Below are positions 16,697 to 24,892 of a DNA stretch of 37,803 nt, piece by piece. Source of the DNA: Verrucomicrobiota bacterium (GTDB lineage Bacteria; Verrucomicrobiota; Kiritimatiellia; Kiritimatiellales; Tichowtungiaceae); NCBI GenBank assembly GCA_030153935.1, contig JASKKX010000011.1, forward strand, positions 1 to 37,803, given 5' to 3'. Numbering within the stretch: position 1 is the first letter of the stretch; every line of letters starts with the position of its first letter. The position numbers and the translations under genes are program-made. The notes below the pieces were generated by a model, which ran no database searches, was not told the DNA's origin, and saw only the letters and a program-made list of their open reading frames with translations.

Positions 16697-17554
16697 TCAA
16701 ACCATATCTAAAGCAACTTTATGATCCGGGGCAGGGAACGCGCGATCAAGCAGGGCGAGATCCTCTTCCGTCAGCCGAATACGGGCCGCGTGTGCATTGC
16801 TTTTCACATGACCGACAGACGACGCTTTGAGGATGGCAATCACCCGTCCGCTGCGCAGGCACCAGGCCAGCATGATTTGAAACCGATCCGCCTGATGGGC
16901 TTCAGCCACCTGCCGCAATGCATCATGTGACAGGAATCTCTTCCGCAGTGTTCCCCCCTGAGCGAGCGGAGAATAGGCCATTATCGATATGCCGTGCCGC
17001 GCGAGCCAGGGCTGCAGGTCCAACTCCGTACCGCGGGAACCGAGATGATAAAGCACCTGATCGACGACGCACTTTTCGCCGCCGGGAATACGAATCAGTT
17101 CTTCCATGTCATCTGTATCCAGATTGGACACCCCCCACCGCAGAATTTTTCCCTGCCGCACCAGCTGCTCCATGCCCTCCACAGTATCCGCCAGGGGAAT
17201 ATTTCCACGCCAGTGCAGCAGATACAGATCGAGGCGATCCGTGCGCAGTCGGCGAAGAGAAGCTTCACAGCTGCGCATCAGTCCGGTTCCGCTTGCATGA
17301 TGCGGATACACTTTCGAAACCAGGAAGACCTTTTCACGGATCCCGTCAACGGCATCGCCGACCAACGATTCAGACCGGCCGTTTCCGTACATTTCGGCAG
17401 TATCAATCAATGTCATTCCCAGATCGACTCCGCAACGCAATGCCGCGATTTCCTGCCGCCTCAGGAGTCGATCATCTCCCATAAACCAGGTGCCCTGTCC
17501 CAGGATCGGGACATTCGTACCGTCGTGTAATTCTATCGCTTGTAAAACACTCAT
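16697..17554 (-). CDS. Aldo/keto reductase
   Basis: A 285-residue NAD(P)H-dependent reductase with a TIM barrel. The catalytic tetrad is visible: Asp51 and Tyr56 in LIDTAEMYGNGRSESLVGDA, Lys81 in VFLVSKVYPH, and His114 in LYLLHWRG. Near the C-terminus AILKASSVGHVKSNAHA matches the cofactor-binding 'IPKxxxxxHxxxN' region. ATG 17554 gives the normal start MSVLQAIELHDGTNVPILGQ. The frame is open further upstream but with no better site. The substrate cannot be deduced. It appears monocistronic. Confidence 0.92.
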   Translation of the reverse strand: MSVLQAIELHDGTNVPILGQGTWFMGDDRLLRRQEIAALRCGVDLGMTLIDTAEMYGNGRSESLVGDAVDGIREKVFLVSKVYPHHASGTGLMRSCEASLRRLRTDRLDLYLLHWRGNIPLADTVEGMEQLVRQGKILRWGVSNLDTDDMEELIRIPGGEKCVVDQVLYHLGSRGTELDLQPWLARHGISIMAYSPLAQGGTLRKRFLSHDALRQVAEAHQADRFQIMLAWCLRSGRVIAILKASSVGHVKSNAHAARIRLTEEDLALLDRAFPAPDHKVALDMV

Positions 17555-18141
17555 TTTTTTATGTGTCTCCGAGAAGTCGCTCTTCGCTGCAGGATAATCG
17601 AACGATCGGTTTCTCCTTTTCAAGGATATACCCGCCGGAGAAGCCCCTCGCTCCCGCGGCGGCTGCCGGGAATTCTTTATCCTGTATTGGCATAAACCGG
17701 ACTGACACCTCTGAAAACATCGAATATGGGAGACTCCGGATACTTCCGAGGTTTCCGCGCAAATGCCTATATATTAGTCCCGCAGGATGCCGGAGTATAC
17801 TGTATAATCAGCAATCACGGCGACACGGAATCAATTCGAAAACCGCGGCAAAGTGGCGGGTTTTGATGTAGACGGAACATTGCCCTTCTCCGGTCACTGG
17901 ATAAAATCATTGTCCCTGTGATGAATACGACAGCGCTTCTTATGACCGAAATTCACCTGTTCGTCACAGGACTTAAGCCCATCTGTATAAAAATAAAAAC
18001 AGGGTTCAGCAGGACCGGCTGTCAAAGCGGATGATTTAACAGCGCCTTCAAAAATACTGCGCAAGGCACTGCAAACCCTTCACTTGCGATGATGCAAGGC
18101 AAATCACAGCCTGTGTACAGAGGGAGAAGCGTTAAAAAATC
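17555..18141. other. Intergenic stretch without a supported gene
   Basis: No open frame has a ribosome site plus family motifs. A plus-strand segment at about 17845-17925 reads VAGFDVDGTLPFSGHW before a stop, which resembles the first motif of HAD phosphatases and may be a tiny scar. A small dyad (CTTGC-ATCATC-GCAAG) at about 18083-18098 could end the minus-strand lipoprotein transcript but lacks a U-tract. Confidence 0.35.
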
Positions 18142-18660
18142 CTATTCGATGGGCGCCGGGGCCGTCAATCCGGTCGCCTCCCCATTCGCCGCAGGCTTTT
18201 TAAACGCTTCCAGCGTAGAAATTACTTTGGTTAATTCTTCCTGCTGCTTCCTGAAGACCGTCAACAAAGCATCTTTTTGTGCATCAACTATTTTACGCGT
18301 TTCTTTAATGTCTTTTTGTTGCATGGAAAAAACGCCCTGAATTTCATTAACTTTCTCCTGAATCAAGCCCATATCACCCTGAGCCTTATTTAAAGCCAAA
18401 CTCAGGTTCTGTATTTTCGCAGAGGAAAGCTGCTGTTCGTCGGTCATCGCAGTTTGCAAGTCTACAATCTGTTTCTCAAGTGACTTCATCCGTGCGGAGG
18501 TTTCTGTCAATACCGCGTCGATGCGATCAAATTCAGGTTTGAGCTGCTCCGAAGCAAGCTTTTGATTATTCTCTTCAATCATCTGCTGCACTTTCCCGGG
18601 AGTCGCACAGCCGGATAACATCAAAACGGCCAGCAGACAGATAAATAACGTTTTCATCAT
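18142..18660 (-). CDS. Coiled-coil lipoprotein of unknown function
   Basis: A 172-residue protein. The signal peptide MMKTLFICLLAVLMLSGC ends in a clean lipobox (LSGC, Cys18), so it is lipid-anchored. Residues ~22-150 are polar and heptad-like (DRIDAVLTETSARMKSLEKQ, then IVDLQTAMTDEQQLSSAKIQ), predicting a long coiled coil. The tail is Ala/Pro-rich. No enzymatic motif is seen. It resembles Lpp-like or envelope-spanning coiled-coil lipoproteins, but no family is recognised. It starts 16 bp after dapA with GGGAG upstream, so it sits at the end of the lysA-dapA operon. Confidence 0.8.
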   Translation of the reverse strand: MMKTLFICLLAVLMLSGCATPGKVQQMIEENNQKLASEQLKPEFDRIDAVLTETSARMKSLEKQIVDLQTAMTDEQQLSSAKIQNLSLALNKAQGDMGLIQEKVNEIQGVFSMQQKDIKETRKIVDAQKDALLTVFRKQQEELTKVISTLEAFKKPAANGEATGLTAPAPIE

Positions 18661-18676
18661 TTCCAGCTCCCTGTCA

Positions 18677-19543
18677 TTAAATCAGATTAAGACTCGTCAT
18701 CACATTTTGCAATTCGGCTTTGTCCACTGCGCTCATTTCACAGAGCGGAAGGCGGTAAACTTCCTCGATTTTTCCCATCATGGCCAGCGCGGCTTTGACC
18801 GGGATTGGATTGGTATCGATAAACAGGGCGTCAAATAAAGAGCTGTATTTTTCGTGCAGGCGTCTAGAATCTTCCCACTGTTCTCTCAACGCCGCGTGAA
18901 CCAGCGATGCCACCACATCCGGAATAATATTTGAGGCCACACTGATCAGACCGACAGCTCCGTCACGCATCATCAGCCACGTCAGCCCGTCGTCGCCGGA
19001 AAGCACCTCGAGGTCGCAAACGTCCAGGACCTGTTTTACCCGTTCCACTTTTCCCCCCGCCTCTTTGAGTGCGACCACATTCGGATTTTTCGCCAGCCGT
19101 GCCACGGTCTCAATGGAAATCTCGCGGGCAACGCGGCCCGGCACATTATAAAGAACCACCGGCAACCCGATTTCGGCGACTGTGGAGAAGTGACGATAGA
19201 GGCCCTCCTGATTCGGTTTATTGTAATATGGCGTCACCTGCAAAGTGGCATCCACACCGAATTCTTTGGCACGCCGCGTCAGCTCAACCGCTTCGGCAGT
19301 TGAGTTGGCTCCCGTTCCGGCGATCACTTTGACGCGTCCGTGTACTGTCCGAACCGTTTCTTCGATCACCTTCATATGTTCTTCATTATTGAGTGTAGGC
19401 GATTCCCCCGTCGTCCCGACCGGCACAATGCCATCCATACCGTTTTCAATCTGAAATTCAACCAGTTCACGGTATCTGGCGTAATCCACTGATCCGTCTT
19501 TATTAAACGGAGTGACAATTGCTGTATGAGCTCCTTGTAACAT
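18677..19543 (-). CDS. dapA: 4-hydroxy-tetrahydrodipicolinate synthase
   Basis: A 288-residue TIM-barrel lyase that condenses pyruvate with aspartate semialdehyde, the first committed step to DAP and lysine. The Schiff-base Lys160 lies in VVALKEAGG. Tyr132 is in LYNVPGR, GTTGESPTL binds substrate, and TPYYNKPNQEGLYRHF is typical. Its ATG follows a very strong site, TTAAGGAGATATAC. It lies 29 bp after lysA in the same operon. Confidence 0.98.
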   Translation of the reverse strand: MLQGAHTAIVTPFNKDGSVDYARYRELVEFQIENGMDGIVPVGTTGESPTLNNEEHMKVIEETVRTVHGRVKVIAGTGANSTAEAVELTRRAKEFGVDATLQVTPYYNKPNQEGLYRHFSTVAEIGLPVVLYNVPGRVAREISIETVARLAKNPNVVALKEAGGKVERVKQVLDVCDLEVLSGDDGLTWLMMRDGAVGLISVASNIIPDVVASLVHAALREQWEDSRRLHEKYSSLFDALFIDTNPIPVKAALAMMGKIEEVYRLPLCEMSAVDKAELQNVMTSLNLI

Positions 19544-19572
19544 GTATATCTCCTTAAGGCAGGCAATATACC

Positions 19573-20838
19573 TTATACCTTGAAATTTTTCAAACCTGCA
19601 AAATTAAGAGTCGCAAAATAATCACTGATCGTTTCAGCACGACGAATCTGCACCACATCCCCGTCTGCGCGAAGAAGCAGTTCGGCCGACCGCAGTTTGC
19701 CGTTATAATTGAATCCCATGGCATGGCCATGGGCACCTGCATCATGAATGACAACCAGATCGCCTATCTCCGGCTCAGGCAGCGCACGGTCAATGGCGAA
19801 TTTATCGTTATTTTCGCATAACGATCCGGTCACATCACAGACAAAATCGTGCGGTCGGCTTTCTTTTCCGGACACGGTGATGTGATGATAAGCACCGTAC
19901 ATTCCCGGGCGCATCAGGTTCGCCATGCAGGAATCAAGTCCCACATACTGCTTATACGTATTTTTCTTATGCAGTACACGACTGACCAGCCAGCCGTAGG
20001 GCCCGGTCACCATCCGTCCGCATTCCATGCGTACATCCAGCAGACCAAGACCTGTCTTTTCAATTTTTTCTTCGTACAGCTTACGGATTCCCTCTCCCAC
20101 CACGGTCAGATCGACCGGTTCCTGCTCCGGCCTGTAGGGAATTCCGATACCGCCCCCGATATTTACGAAATCGAAGTGTATCCCGAGTTGCGCGGACAGT
20201 TCCCCGACCAGATCGAACAGCAAGTGTGCCGTCTCAATGAAGTAAGTGGCATCCAGTTCATTCGAGGCCACCATGGTATGCAGCCCAAACCGCTTGATTC
20301 CCTTATCGCGCAGAAGGCGATAGCCCTCGAAAAGCTGATCGCGGGTAAACCCGTATTTCGCCTCTTCAGGATGACCGATAATTGTATTGCCGGCCTTTAA
20401 CGGGCCGGGATTATAACGCAAACAGATCCGTTCCGGCAGGCCTGCGCACTGTTCAAGAAATTTAATATGCGTGATGTCATCGAGATTAATGATTGCCCCG
20501 AGCTCCATCGCTTTAACATATTCATCGGCCGGAGTATCGTTGGAAGTAAAAATAATATCTTCACCGGACAGATCGACCGCTTCGGAAAGCAGCAGTTCCG
20601 GAAGTGATGAACAGTCTGCACCAAATCCTTCGGCTTTAAGGATTTTCATTAAATATGGATTCGGCGTCGCCTTGACGGCAAAATATTCCTTGAAGCCCGG
20701 ATTCCACGCGAAGGCCTCCTTCAGCGCGCGGGCATTGGCACGAATAGCTGCCTCATCATATAAATAGAACGGCGTCGAATATCTTGTTGTCAGCTCTTCA
20801 AGCTGTTCATGGCTCAACGGGCACTTTTTCTGCGACAT
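19573..20838 (-). CDS. lysA: Diaminopimelate decarboxylase
   Basis: A 421-residue PLP enzyme that makes lysine from meso-diaminopimelate. Lys56 in EYFAVKATPNPYLM is the PLP-binding residue; FVNIGGGIGIPY is the phosphate-binding glycine loop; SLCENNDKFA and HDAGAHGHAMGFNYNGKLR are the C-terminal active-site segments. ATG 20838 has GGAG 6 nt upstream; an adjacent ATG lies one codon earlier, too close to the site. It is first in lysA-dapA-lipoprotein. Three degenerate TTCCAA-N3-TTGGAA dyads lie 24-99 bp upstream and may control the operon. Confidence 0.97.
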   Translation of the reverse strand: MSQKKCPLSHEQLEELTTRYSTPFYLYDEAAIRANARALKEAFAWNPGFKEYFAVKATPNPYLMKILKAEGFGADCSSLPELLLSEAVDLSGEDIIFTSNDTPADEYVKAMELGAIINLDDITHIKFLEQCAGLPERICLRYNPGPLKAGNTIIGHPEEAKYGFTRDQLFEGYRLLRDKGIKRFGLHTMVASNELDATYFIETAHLLFDLVGELSAQLGIHFDFVNIGGGIGIPYRPEQEPVDLTVVGEGIRKLYEEKIEKTGLGLLDVRMECGRMVTGPYGWLVSRVLHKKNTYKQYVGLDSCMANLMRPGMYGAYHHITVSGKESRPHDFVCDVTGSLCENNDKFAIDRALPEPEIGDLVVIHDAGAHGHAMGFNYNGKLRSAELLLRADGDVVQIRRAETISDYFATLNFAGLKNFKV

Positions 20839-20861
20839 CATCTTCTCCGGTTTCATCAAAT

Positions 20862-20937
20862 TTACAAGGTTTGAAAAGCAAACGATCTTTTTTCCAGCCA
20901 TTTGAAAGACAGAACCGGATTTCTCCAAGGTTTGAAA
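20862..20937. promoter_or_regulatory. Three phased dyads upstream of lysA (putative operators)
   Basis: Three 15-bp dyads each match TTCCAA-N3-TTGGAA with two mismatches: TTACAAGGTTTGAAA (20862-20876), TTCCAGCCATTTGAA (20892-20906) and CTCCAAGGTTTGAAA (20923-20937). Centre spacings are 30 and 31 bp, about three helical turns, putting all copies on one face of the DNA. Their position just upstream of lysA suggests a regulator-binding array; the protein is unknown. Confidence 0.55.
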
Positions 20938-21084
20938 GCCGGTTTTCTAACAAAAAGACCCACCGAATCGAACTGGACAGTTGTTCGGAGGATAAATCTC
21001 CTGGACCGATTACCTTGGAAATAAGCTCTGATCTCCGTACTAACCGGGCTTTATTGTGTTAACCCGTCCTGATCAAAAACAAAA

Positions 21085-21159
21085 TGGTGCGCCTGCCGGG
21101 AGTCGAACCCGGATCTACGGCTTCGGAGGCCGCCATTCTATCCATTGAACTACACGCGC
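21085..21159 (-). tRNA. tRNA-Arg(CCG)
   Basis: D-arm TAGTTCAATGGATAGAATG, anticodon loop CTCCGAA (CCG), T-arm CCGGGTTCGACTCCCGG and encoded CCA. The acceptor stem GCGCGTG/CAGGCGC has one G-G mismatch at the fifth pair, otherwise paired. Confidence 0.92.
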
Positions 21160-21262
21160 GGAAAAGAGGAAAGTTACCGGTTACTGTCCAATAGTTAAGC
21201 AGAAAAACAAAAAATCTGCGCCATGGAATACAATATTGCTCCGACAATTACATGTTGTGATT

Positions 21263-21395
21263 TCAAACTGTAAAACGCCCTGCAGATTCCCGGTCGTCGC
21301 TTACCTCCATTAAAACGGCACGGACCAACCTCCGCAGGGACGCCTCGTTCGGGAAGAGTCCTGACAACCCGTGTCCGGCGGCGGAGCGGCGGGTT
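21263..21395 (-). pseudogene. IS256-family (Mutator) transposase C-terminal remnant
   Basis: On the minus strand one frame reads NPPLRRRTRVV, and after a one-base insertion the next frame reads GLFPNEASLRRLVRAVLMEV, then a stop 12 residues later. Together they match the C-terminal RRRTRVVGIFPNEASxLRLV region of IS256-type transposases. The rest of the transposase is missing, so this is a scar. Flanking sequence on its 5' side (21400-21600) is GC-rich but not recognised. Confidence 0.7.
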
Positions 21396-21647
21396 GAAAG
21401 GGGCTCAGCGCGCGGTTGCCCGGCTGACCCGCAGAAACACCGGCGTGCGGGACGCATCGCGCAGGAGGACCCGGTCAACGGGAGAGTGCATGTCGGCTTT
21501 GACACAGGGGGTGTCGGCAAAAATCTGATCGAAGCGCAGAGCAGCTTTTCGGCATGGGCGGCATCGGCTGCGGCCGGGTTGAACGTGGACTAGGGCCATG
21601 TGCTTCCCCTTTCTTTGCTGTGGTGACAGGAAACAGAAAGCATCTCT

Positions 21648-21685
21648 TTCGGACAAAGGAGGCAAAAATGCCTCCTTTGTCCGAA
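21648..21685. repeat. Perfect 17-bp inverted repeat with AAAA loop
   Basis: TTCGGACAAAGGAGGCA (21648-21664) is exactly inverted at 21669-21685 around AAAA. It is stable enough to be a terminator for leuS, whose stop is 128 bp to the right, but it lacks a U-tract on either strand. It could also be a mobile-element stem. The surrounding 21396-21812 holds no supported gene. Confidence 0.7.
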
Positions 21686-21812
21686 GCTTATCCGCGGTTT
21701 AACCCGAGTAGCGGGCAGAGCGTCTCTGTGAGACGGGGCCTATATTACGGCGTTAAAATCGTGAAGTGCTCCAGTTGCGGTCGAATACCAGTTGCTTTGT
21801 GCGAAAAAGTTC

Positions 21813-24338
21813 TTACGCAACTGCAATGTTGACAAGGCGACCGGGGACGACGACGATTTTTCGGATAGTTTTGCCGGCGGTCCATTTGAGAACCGCCGCA
21901 TTTTCCAAGGCCAGTTTTTCGATGTCGTTTTTGCTTGCGGCGGAAGGTACAACGATCTGATCGCGGACTTTGCCGTTGACCTGCAGGGCCATCTGAATTT
22001 CGTCGCGATGCAGCGCGGCTTCGTTAACTTCCGGCCAGGCGGCGCTCAGTACGCCGCCTTTGTGCCCGAGCTCTTTCCACAATTCTTCGGAAATATGCGG
22101 CGCGAAGGGTGAGATGAGGAGGATGACTGTTTCGATCGCATCGCGGAAGACGGCTTTGACCTGATCGGAGCTGTCGGCGGTTACCTTGATTTCATCAATG
22201 GCGTTCATCAGTTCCATGATGGTCGAAATCGCGGTATGGAAGTGGAATGCGCCGTCGAGATCGCCGGTGATTTTTTTGATTGATTCGTGCAGCTTGCGGT
22301 AAAGATCGCGTTCCGGCGTGTCCATGGTGTCCAGGTCGGGGGTCAGCTTCTGAGCGGCGATCAGCAGGCCGCGGTTCTGCCAGACGCGGCGCCAGATGCG
22401 GGCGAGGAAGCGGTAGGCGCCTTCGACGGCACTGTCGTTCCACTCGGCTTCTTTTTCCGGCGGGCCGATGAACAGGGTGTAGAGACGGACCGTGTCGGCG
22501 CCGTAGTTTTCGATCAGTTCATTCGGGCTGACGACATTGCCTTTGGATTTGCTCATTTTATAGAGCTTGCCGTCGATATCGCTTTTTTTGCAGATCATGC
22601 CCTGCGTGAAGAGGTTGGCGAACGGTTCATCGAAGCCGATCAGGCCGAGGTCGTGAACGACTTTGGTGAAGAAGCGGGCATAGAGCAGATGCAGAATGGC
22701 GTGCTCGATGCCGCCGATATACTGGTCGACGGGCAGCCAGTTGTTGCAGGCTTCTGTATCGATCGCTTTGGTGTTGTCGCGCGCATTGAGATAACGCAGG
22801 AAGTACCAGCTTGAATCGACAAAGGTGTCCATGGTGTCGGATTCACGCCGGGCGGGTTCGCCGCACTTCGGACACGCGCAGTTCATGAAAGCGTCGGATC
22901 GTTTCAGCGGTGATTCGCCGGTCGGCTTGAATTCGACGTCGGTCGGAAGCAGAACGGGCAGTTCGTCGTCGTTGACGGGAACCATGCCGCAGCGGTCGCA
23001 GTAGACAATCGGAATCGGCGCCCCCCAGTAGCGCTGACGGGAAATCAGCCAGTCGCGCAGGCGGAAGTGGACGGTGCCTTTGCCGAAGCCCTGCTGTTCG
23101 GCGTAGTGAATCATGATCGGAATCGCCTCCCGGCTTGACATGCCGGTGAATCCGGCGGAGTTGCAGCAGAAACCGTCCCCCGTATACGCATCGGTCATTT
23201 CTTCAATCTGCAGAGATTCGTCCGGGTTCTGGATCGAGAGGTTGATCGGCAGGTCGTACTTTTTCGCGAAAGCCCAGTCGCGGGTGTCATGGGCGGGAAC
23301 GGCCATGACGGCGCCGGTGCCGTACATCAGCACGTAGTCGCCGACCCACAGCGGGACTCTTTCGCCGTTGAAGGGGTTGACGACGTAGCGACCGGTGAAG
23401 ACCCCTTTTTTTTCGCGGATGTCGGATTCGCGATCGAGGTTGGTCAGTTTGGTGCTCTCGGCGATGAATTTCAGCACGTCCTGTTCCTGCGGAAGTCCGG
23501 CAACCATTTCTCTGAGCTGCGGATATTCGGGCGCGAGGACCAAGTAGGTGCAGCCGTAGATGGTGTCCACGCGAGTGGTGAAGCAGGAGACCTTGCCGGA
23601 GCTGTCGACCCGGCCGTCATCACGCGGAACGAGCGCAAAGTCGATTTCCGCGCCTTCGGAGCGGCCGATCCAGTTGCGCTGCATCGTTTTTACCCGGTCG
23701 GGCCAGCCTTCAAGCTTGTCGAGATCGTCGAGCAGGCGCTGGGCGTAGTCGGTGATTTTGAAAAACCACTGTTCGAGCGCCTTTTGTTCGACGACTGAAT
23801 CGCACCGTTCGCAGAGGCCGTCGACGACCTGTTCGTTGGCCAGTACCGTGGCGCAGTCGGGGCACCAGTTGACGTTGCTTTTCTTTTTATAGGCGAGGCC
23901 GCGGTTGAAGAGCTGAATGAAAAGCCATTGCGTCCATTTGTAATATTCCGGCTCGCAGGAGGTGACTTCTTTGTCCCAGTCGTAGCAGCATCCCCAGGCG
24001 GCGAGCTGTTCTTTCATCATGGCAATGTTAGCCAGCGTGCTTTCGCGCGGCGGGGTGCCGGTTTTGATGGCGGCGTTTTCGGCGGGCAGGCCGAAGGCGT
24101 CCCAGCCCATGGGGGAGAGTACGTTGAAGCCGCGCATCTTTTTGTAGCGGACGACGGCGTCGCCGATGATGTAGTTGCGGCCGTGGCCGACGTGCAGTTT
24201 GCCGGACGGATAGGGAAACATCATCAGGCAGTAATATTTCTGTGCGATGTCCGCCAGATCGGTTTTAAACAGGCCGTTTTCGGTCCAGTATTTCTGCCAC
24301 TTCGGTTCAATTTCAGAAAAGGGATATTTTTCGTTCAT
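21813..24338 (-). CDS. leuS: Leucyl-tRNA synthetase
   Basis: An 841-residue class Ia synthetase that charges tRNA-Leu. It has the HIGH motif in [20 protein letters not shown] and the KMSKS loop in [17 protein letters not shown]. Two Cys pairs in [22 protein letters not shown], and CDRCG plus CACPKCG, mark zinc modules. The CP1 editing domain (about 220-400) includes [19 protein letters not shown] and [16 protein letters not shown] with its Asp. The C-terminal anticodon domain has [21 protein letters not shown] precedes ATG 24338. A perfect TTCCAAG-C-CTTGGAA palindrome lies 47 bp upstream. Confidence 0.98.
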   Translation of the reverse strand: MNEKYPFSEIEPKWQKYWTENGLFKTDLADIAQKYYCLMMFPYPSGKLHVGHGRNYIIGDAVVRYKKMRGFNVLSPMGWDAFGLPAENAAIKTGTPPRESTLANIAMMKEQLAAWGCCYDWDKEVTSCEPEYYKWTQWLFIQLFNRGLAYKKKSNVNWCPDCATVLANEQVVDGLCERCDSVVEQKALEQWFFKITDYAQRLLDDLDKLEGWPDRVKTMQRNWIGRSEGAEIDFALVPRDDGRVDSSGKVSCFTTRVDTIYGCTYLVLAPEYPQLREMVAGLPQEQDVLKFIAESTKLTNLDRESDIREKKGVFTGRYVVNPFNGERVPLWVGDYVLMYGTGAVMAVPAHDTRDWAFAKKYDLPINLSIQNPDESLQIEEMTDAYTGDGFCCNSAGFTGMSSREAIPIMIHYAEQQGFGKGTVHFRLRDWLISRQRYWGAPIPIVYCDRCGMVPVNDDELPVLLPTDVEFKPTGESPLKRSDAFMNCACPKCGEPARRESDTMDTFVDSSWYFLRYLNARDNTKAIDTEACNNWLPVDQYIGGIEHAILHLLYARFFTKVVHDLGLIGFDEPFANLFTQGMICKKSDIDGKLYKMSKSKGNVVSPNELIENYGADTVRLYTLFIGPPEKEAEWNDSAVEGAYRFLARIWRRVWQNRGLLIAAQKLTPDLDTMDTPERDLYRKLHESIKKITGDLDGAFHFHTAISTIMELMNAIDEIKVTADSSDQVKAVFRDAIETVILLISPFAPHISEELWKELGHKGGVLSAAWPEVNEAALHRDEIQMALQVNGKVRDQIVVPSAASKNDIEKLALENAAVLKWTAGKTIRKIVVVPGRLVNIAVA

Positions 24339-24384
24339 AGTCGATTCCTCATAAAGCGCAACAGATTACGGATTTCTCCGATTT

Positions 24385-24399
24385 TTCCAAGCCTTGGAA
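24385..24399. promoter_or_regulatory. Perfect TTCCAA-N3-TTGGAA palindrome upstream of leuS
   Basis: TTCCAAGCCTTGGAA, a perfect 15-bp dyad, ends 47 bp upstream of the leuS ATG. A looser copy (TTCCTG-N4-TTGGAA, 24447-24462) is centred 62 bp further up, twice the ~31-bp spacing of the lysA array. Probably a binding site for the same unknown regulator. Confidence 0.5.
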
Positions 24400-24671
24400 T
24401 CAACTTCGTTGCATTTAAGCGTTTCGCGGCGCAAGGGTGATAATCTTTCCTGGCACTTGGAAAAATCGGAACGGAAGGTTGCAGAAAGCAGTTCTGGCGT
24501 TCATGCCCGCCGCGCTATACCGTCCAGGTGCTGGATAAAGACCCCACGAGGCAGGTTTACGGGACGGGAACCAGACAATGAATGAATCAAGCCGCGCAGA
24601 AGCATCACGAACATGGTCGGCATACGCATCAGCCCTATTGCGGCGCCCTGCATCGCGACTGGCGGTTTTAC

Positions 24672-24877
24672 GTTGCTGTTACCGTGATGCTGGCCGCGCA
24701 TGGGAACAACTTGCGTGCGTTGATCAAGCATCTCGATGGGCGATGGGCGTGTTGGATGCCGACATCGTCGAACTGAATATCCCCACCGGCATTCCGCTCG
24801 TTTATGAGCTTGATGACATGCTGAAACCCATTCGACACGATTATCTTGACGAATCTCAAACCGCACTCAAAACCTAG
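24672..24877 (+). pseudogene. Phosphoglycerate mutase (gpmA) C-terminal remnant
   Basis: One frame reads [19 protein letters not shown] and, after a frameshift, the next reads [20 protein letters not shown] then [12 protein letters not shown]. These are the last ~60 residues of 2,3-bisphosphoglycerate-dependent phosphoglycerate mutase, including the AAHGNSLRAL histidine motif. Everything 5' of it is gone; the preceding 24339-24671 has no other recognised gene. It stops 15 bp before pyk, so the ancestral order was gpmA-pyk and glycolytic genes were once co-transcribed. Confidence 0.82.
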
Positions 24878-24892
24878 CAGAAGGAATCGATT

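Noticed and set aside
17845-17925. Plus-strand peptide VAGFDVDGTLPFSGHW resembling HAD phosphatase motif I
   Set aside because: Only about 25 residues before a stop, no later HAD motifs, no ribosome site; may be a tiny scar or chance.
20839-20928. 30-codon extension of lysA to 20928
   Set aside because: No ribosome site; it would cover the dyads; GGAG before ATG 20838 and family length favour the short form.
21405-21602. Minus-strand frame MALVHVQPGRSRCRPC...
   Set aside because: GC-rich open frame with no recognised motifs or ribosome site, upstream of a transposase scar; not supported as a gene.
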